A stretch of 8,268 nucleotides of DNA, from contig DAHXMP010000172.1 of assembly GCA_027371665.1 (NCBI GenBank), forward strand, positions 1-8,268, read 5' to 3'. The notes below the pieces were generated by a model that ran no database searches, was not told where the DNA came from, and saw only the letters and a list, made by a program, of their open reading frames with translations. This DNA is from Bacteroidota bacterium. Its GTDB lineage: Bacteria; Bacteroidota; Ignavibacteria; Kapaibacteriales; UBA2268. This document shows, piece after piece, positions 5,970-8,268 of this stretch. Both the position numbers and the translations under genes were made by a program. Positions within the stretch are counted from its first letter, which is position 1. Every line of letters begins with the position of its first letter.

Positions 5970-6428
5970 TTAATTGATTGTATCATTTCCGGCAAGCATA
6001 AATCTTGAATTCGGGTATTCATTCATATGGGCATTAAATACAACCTGAGCTACGAAATTCTTAACATGCAGGCTTTCAATCTCGCCAACTCCCATCATTA
6101 TTGCCCTCTCGATAAGCATTTCGATGTGTTCATTCCTGATTATCCCGAGTGATTGCAGTTGAATCAATTCACCCCAGGCTTCATCCGTAAATAATTCCCT
6201 CTCGACTTCATGGAGTAACCTGAATGAACAACAATTTTCCTGTGTTCCGGTAAAAAGCATTTTTTCGGGCATGTCAACCCTGTCAACGAGCCAGCTGAAT
6301 GCAGTAGATATTTCGGATTTAGTATATCCAAGCTTCTTCAGCTTATCAATATCAATTTCGTTTATCTTTTTATTTTGTCGTAGTTCTGCTATAACATATA
6401 CGATAATTTCAATTATCTTTTCGTACAT
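5970..6428 (-). CDS. smg: Smg family protein (DUF494)
   Basis: The 152-residue product matches the DUF494/Smg family in length and pattern. It has an N-terminal helix (MYEKIIEIIVYVIAEL), a helical segment K-L-x-x-L-G-Y-x-x-x-E-I-x-x-A-x-x-W-L, then the C-terminal signature with E-x-E-R-x-L-F-T-x-E-A-W-G-E-L, a L-x-x-L-G-I-I segment, E-x-x-I-E-R-A, and K-x-F-V-A-Q-V-V-F-N. No signal peptide or membrane segment is seen, so it should be cytoplasmic. The family is best known from the smg gene near dprA/fmt in proteobacteria; its biochemical function is not established. It lies 21 nt downstream of ybeY, in an apparent operon. The Shine-Dalgarno is weak (AGAAAG). Confidence 0.85.
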   Translation of the reverse strand: MYEKIIEIIVYVIAELRQNKKINEIDIDKLKKLGYTKSEISTAFSWLVDRVDMPEKMLFTGTQENCCSFRLLHEVERELFTDEAWGELIQLQSLGIIRNEHIEMLIERAIMMGVGEIESLHVKNFVAQVVFNAHMNEYPNSRFMLAGNDTIN

Positions 6429-6449
6429 AATTTCTTTCTAATTGGTAAA

Positions 6450-6860
6450 TCAATTTTCTATATATTTTGTCTCCAAATAAAACATTTGTTTTCTTTTTTC
6501 AACCGAATTATCATTATATCCTATTATATGTAATGCTCCGTGAACTGCAAGTCTCATCAATTCCTTCGTCATAGAAACCTTAAATTCTACTGCCTGTTCC
6601 TTAGCCTTACCTGTTCCAATATATATTTCACCTTCAATTCTATTTTCTCCGAGTTGAAACGAAATCACATCCGTAACATAATCATGACTCAGATATTTTT
6701 TATTAATCTTACGAATTTCATCATTATCAAGATATATGATATTTATTTCAGCCTGCTTTTTCCTTTCTGCCTTTAAAGCCTTTATCACAGCTCTCTCAAC
6801 TTTTGATATTGGCAAAAACTCCATACTGCTGCTGTTAAAAACTTTAATCAAAAAAGCCAT
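6450..6860 (-). CDS. ybeY: Endoribonuclease YbeY (rRNA maturation factor)
   Basis: The 136-residue length is a little short for the family. YbeY is a metal-dependent single-strand RNase acting in 16S rRNA 3' maturation and late 30S quality control. Family motifs are visible: DYVTDVISFQL (usual T-D-V-L-S-F-P), EGEIYIG (usual G-D-I-x-I), and the metal-site segment HGALHIIGYNDN near residues 110-121. The first two histidines of HGxLHxxGYDH are present, while the third ligand position is Asp within N-D-N. From memory this change is common in Bacteroidota YbeY (GYKDK-type), so I read it as lineage-typical and not inactivation. ybeY and smg lie close together on the same strand; the 143-aa gene is 57 nt upstream. 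Confidence 0.93.
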   Translation of the reverse strand: MAFLIKVFNSSSMEFLPISKVERAVIKALKAERKKQAEINIIYLDNDEIRKINKKYLSHDYVTDVISFQLGENRIEGEIYIGTGKAKEQAVEFKVSMTKELMRLAVHGALHIIGYNDNSVEKRKQMFYLETKYIEN

Positions 6861-6917
6861 TTCATTTGACGAAAATATTTGTTTTATAGTTTATATTAAT
6901 TTTCAGTTGACTATCAT

Positions 6918-7349
6918 TCATTCCAAAATTTCTTCGGTAAGTGATAGCTGCATTGCAGCCATTAAAACTGCAGGATTTAGCGTTGCGAAGTCCGCATTCA
7001 GTATTTCCCTGCTTATATTTGTGAACATCGAGCAGGTACACTGCCTCCCAACAACCAGGCTCGATACGTGCGTTTCGTTAAAGAATACAAAAATCACCTC
7101 GTCAGGTTCAAATACCATAAAGGAAAGACAGTCATGTAATTCAAAATATCCATGATGAGTCTGAACAGATATTAATACACCTTCTTTTTTATTACTTAAT
7201 TTTACGTTGTTATTTATTGTCAACACAAGTGATTGATTTGATGTTTCATTGGTTAACCTCAATGTCCATGAGTTTTCAAATCCTTTAGCCGTTGCTCCAA
7301 GTACATTTGATATTTTATTAATATCTTCCCCGCTGAATCTATTTACCAT
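6918..7349 (-). CDS. Unrecognised 143-aa cytoplasmic protein upstream of ybeY
   Basis: I do not recognise this protein. It has no signal peptide or membrane segment. The N-terminus (residues 1-25) is likely helical; the middle (about 28-100) alternates hydrophobic and polar residues as in a beta-rich fold (WTLRLTNE, SLVLTINN, GVLISVQT, EVIFVFFNE), and the C-terminus ends in helices containing LNPAVLMAAMQLSL. A CTC motif occurs near residue 104. The start is supported by AAAGGCGG 4-5 nt before the ATG. It is the first gene of the minus-strand run leading to ybeY, smg and tRNA-Arg, so it may share their transcript, which would suggest a housekeeping role. Confidence 0.8.
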   Translation of the reverse strand: MVNRFSGEDINKISNVLGATAKGFENSWTLRLTNETSNQSLVLTINNNVKLSNKKEGVLISVQTHHGYFELHDCLSFMVFEPDEVIFVFFNETHVSSLVVGRQCTCSMFTNISREILNADFATLNPAVLMAAMQLSLTEEILE

Positions 7350-7515
7350 TAAACCGCCTTTACTGAACTGTCAAAATTGATAACGGTAAATATAATAAAA
7401 AACAGACAAGATATTTCAATAATTAATCATATTTTTTTCTGTAAATTTAAAAATAATTTAGTGTATTTATCTTAATTAGACCTCTGATGATATTATAAAC
7501 AAAAAAGACTGAACC

Positions 7516-7533
7516 TGCTTATCAGGATAAGCA
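7516..7533 (-). terminator. Small hairpin, possible second terminator or 3' end of a small RNA
   Basis: TGCTTAT (7516-7522) pairs perfectly with ATAAGCA (7527-7533) around a 4-nt loop. On the minus strand a run of six T follows after 9 nt (complement of 7501-7506), which is far for a classical terminator. It lies downstream, on that strand, of the stronger terminator at 7544-7617. Confidence 0.35.
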
Positions 7534-7543
7534 CAAACGATAT

Positions 7544-7617
7544 AAAAAAAGGACAATCCCAAAGCCCCTTCCTTTCTGAACCTTTAATTCAGAATGAAAA
7601 CGACTTTAAGATTGCCC
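7544..7617 (-). terminator. Long branched terminator after the 170-aa gene
   Basis: The outer stem pairs 7551-7558 with 7610-7617 (one mismatch) and 7561-7564 with 7604-7607. An inner 7-bp hairpin pairs TTCTGAA 7574-7580 with TTCAGAA 7588-7594. On the minus strand the outer stem runs directly into seven T (complement of 7544-7550). It begins 30 nt after the stop of the gene at 7647-8159. The other strand has no T run, which sets the direction. Confidence 0.65.
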
Positions 7618-7646
7618 CTTATTGAAAATATATAGAAACTTAGTTT

Positions 7647-8159
7647 CTAGTCCATTGATTCAATAGATTCGGCAATAATAAAGTTTAATCCGTTTTTACT
7701 CGTTTTCTTACCGATTATTCCGACATATTTATTGCTGGCGTATTTAGCCAGGTTTTTCCCGCCGAAAGTACCATCAGTATTAAAAACAAAATAAATTTTT
7801 GCCCTTTTTCCTTCGCCTACAACAAACACGATTGGGTCGCCTTTACCTGCCATAGTTATTGCTTCTTCTTTGCTGACCCTGCCGTCTCCACCCATAAAAA
7901 TACCGGAAAGACTTGCAATTCTGCCCTTAATCGGTTTGGCAGATTTTGCTTTTGAAGATGTCTTGTTTTCCTTGCTTTCCTTTTTTATTTCTGTTGATTT
8001 TGGTGGAAGTACAGGCATCGTTTTTTTCTGAGTTTCAACCTTATTTTCCTGGGTTGACTTTGTTGATGAGCCTCCTAAAGTTTTCTTTGTACCCTGTCCG
8101 TAAACAGAAGTAAAAAGAAAAACCAGGACAACACTTACTACTGTCAGAATTTTCATCAT
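7647..8159 (-). CDS. Exported 170-aa protein: Lys/Ser/Thr linker plus possible OB-like domain
   Basis: Residues 1-21 form a signal peptide (hydrophobic VVSVVLVFLF, cleavage after VYG). Residues 22-78 are low complexity, rich in Lys, Ser, Thr, Glu and Gln, a likely flexible linker. Residues 79-170 look like a compact beta domain: KGRIASLSG, PIVFVVGEG, AKIYFVFNTDGT, LAKYASNKYVGIIGK and LNFIIAES. This order of strands and the phrase A-x-Y-x-x-x-x-V-G-I-I-G recall small exported OB-fold domains, but this is inference and the family is not recognised. Two adjacent ATG codons both suit GGAG at 8168-8171; I keep the first, 8 nt away. The protein is probably periplasmic. The upstream gene ends 12 nt before this start, so the two form an operon. 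A terminator follows. Confidence 0.82.
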   Translation of the reverse strand: MMKILTVVSVVLVFLFTSVYGQGTKKTLGGSSTKSTQENKVETQKKTMPVLPPKSTEIKKESKENKTSSKAKSAKPIKGRIASLSGIFMGGDGRVSKEEAITMAGKGDPIVFVVGEGKRAKIYFVFNTDGTFGGKNLAKYASNKYVGIIGKKTSKNGLNFIIAESIESMD

Positions 8160-8171
8160 TATGATGTCTCC

Positions 8172-8268
8172 TTATTTGGGTTCTTCTGTTTTAATTTTTT
8201 TCTTGTGAACCTTCTTCGCTTTCGGTTCTTTCTTCGCTTTCGGCTCTTTCTTTTCTTTCTTCTCTTTT
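8172..8268 (-). CDS. C-terminal Lys-rich tail of an upstream gene (partial)
   Basis: On the minus strand one frame is open from the window edge to TAA at 8174-8172 and encodes about 31 residues rich in Lys, Glu, Pro and Ala, with KEPKAK occurring twice in tandem (18-bp DNA repeat). It ends KTEEPK just before the Shine-Dalgarno of the 170-aa gene. The position and the next gene's ribosome binding site support this frame; another frame is also open but gives a less regular peptide. The rest of the gene is outside the window, so its function is unknown. The Lys-rich linker of its neighbour suggests a related exported protein, but this is only inference. Confidence 0.6.
   Translation of the reverse strand, partial: KEKKEKKEPKAKKEPKAKKVHKKKIKTEEPK

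Larger units (their letters stand above)
7350..7646. other. Non-coding AT-rich interval upstream of the 143-aa gene
   Basis: No credible ORF is seen. The interval should hold the minus-strand promoter for the ybeY block. Hairpins at 7516-7533 and 7551-7617 are listed separately. A 17-bp palindrome, tagaaact-t-agtttcta (7633-7649), overlaps the stop codon of the gene at 7647-8159. No confident promoter boxes were found. Confidence 0.6.

Noticed and set aside
6540..7155. Plus-strand open frames opposite ybeY and the 143-aa gene
   Set aside because: The minus-strand genes have family motifs or a good RBS; the plus-strand frames are complements of AT-rich coding sequence.
1..8268. CRISPR array, insertion sequence, toxin-antitoxin or phage genes
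   Set aside because: No regularly spaced repeats, transposase, recombinase or phage protein motifs were found.

Overview
Organism. The window is AT-rich and carries three proteins with type IX secretion (T9SS) C-terminal sorting domains, Asp-box propeller repeats, an Smg/DUF494 protein and a YbeY whose third metal-ligand histidine is missing. T9SS points to the Bacteroidota/Chlorobi (FCB) group. T9SS together with DUF494 fits the Ignavibacteria/Kapabacteria/Chlorobi side better than classical Bacteroidales, but this placement is inference.

Layout. (1) Positions 1-360 form a striking structure: a perfect 88-bp inverted repeat (1-88 and 273-360) around a 184-bp core. Each arm carries the same ribosome binding site, start codon and signal-peptide codons, so two divergent genes begin with identical secretion signals. 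The left gene runs off the window. The core holds a separate 112-nt rod-like imperfect hairpin and a Shine-Dalgarno followed by ATG-TGA. (2) 289-2829 encodes a large Cys-rich secreted protein with internally duplicated domains and a T9SS tail. (3) 2911-5774 holds two paralogous six-Asp-box (YCF48/BNR-like) T9SS proteins. They arose by tandem duplication of a ~1.56-kb unit that also copied the last 57 codons and the terminator of the Cys-rich gene, leaving an orphan sorting domain (4212-4388) between them. (4) 5873-7349, minus strand, is a housekeeping block: an unrecognised 143-aa protein, ybeY, smg (DUF494) and tRNA-Arg(CCU). (5) 7350-7646 is non-coding with two hairpins, the larger a likely minus-strand terminator. 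(6) 7647-8268, minus strand, has a 170-aa exported protein with a possible OB-like domain, preceded by the Lys-rich tail of another gene in the same operon.

How it fits together. The left two thirds is a cell-surface/secreted-protein locus shaped by duplication. Identical promoter-proximal and signal-peptide sequences in divergent orientation around a small core match what is known of promoter-inversion or expression-cassette switching of surface proteins (for example Campylobacter fetus sap). No recombinase is visible in the window. A fold-back amplification or assembly chimera at the window edge is a serious alternative that must be excluded first.
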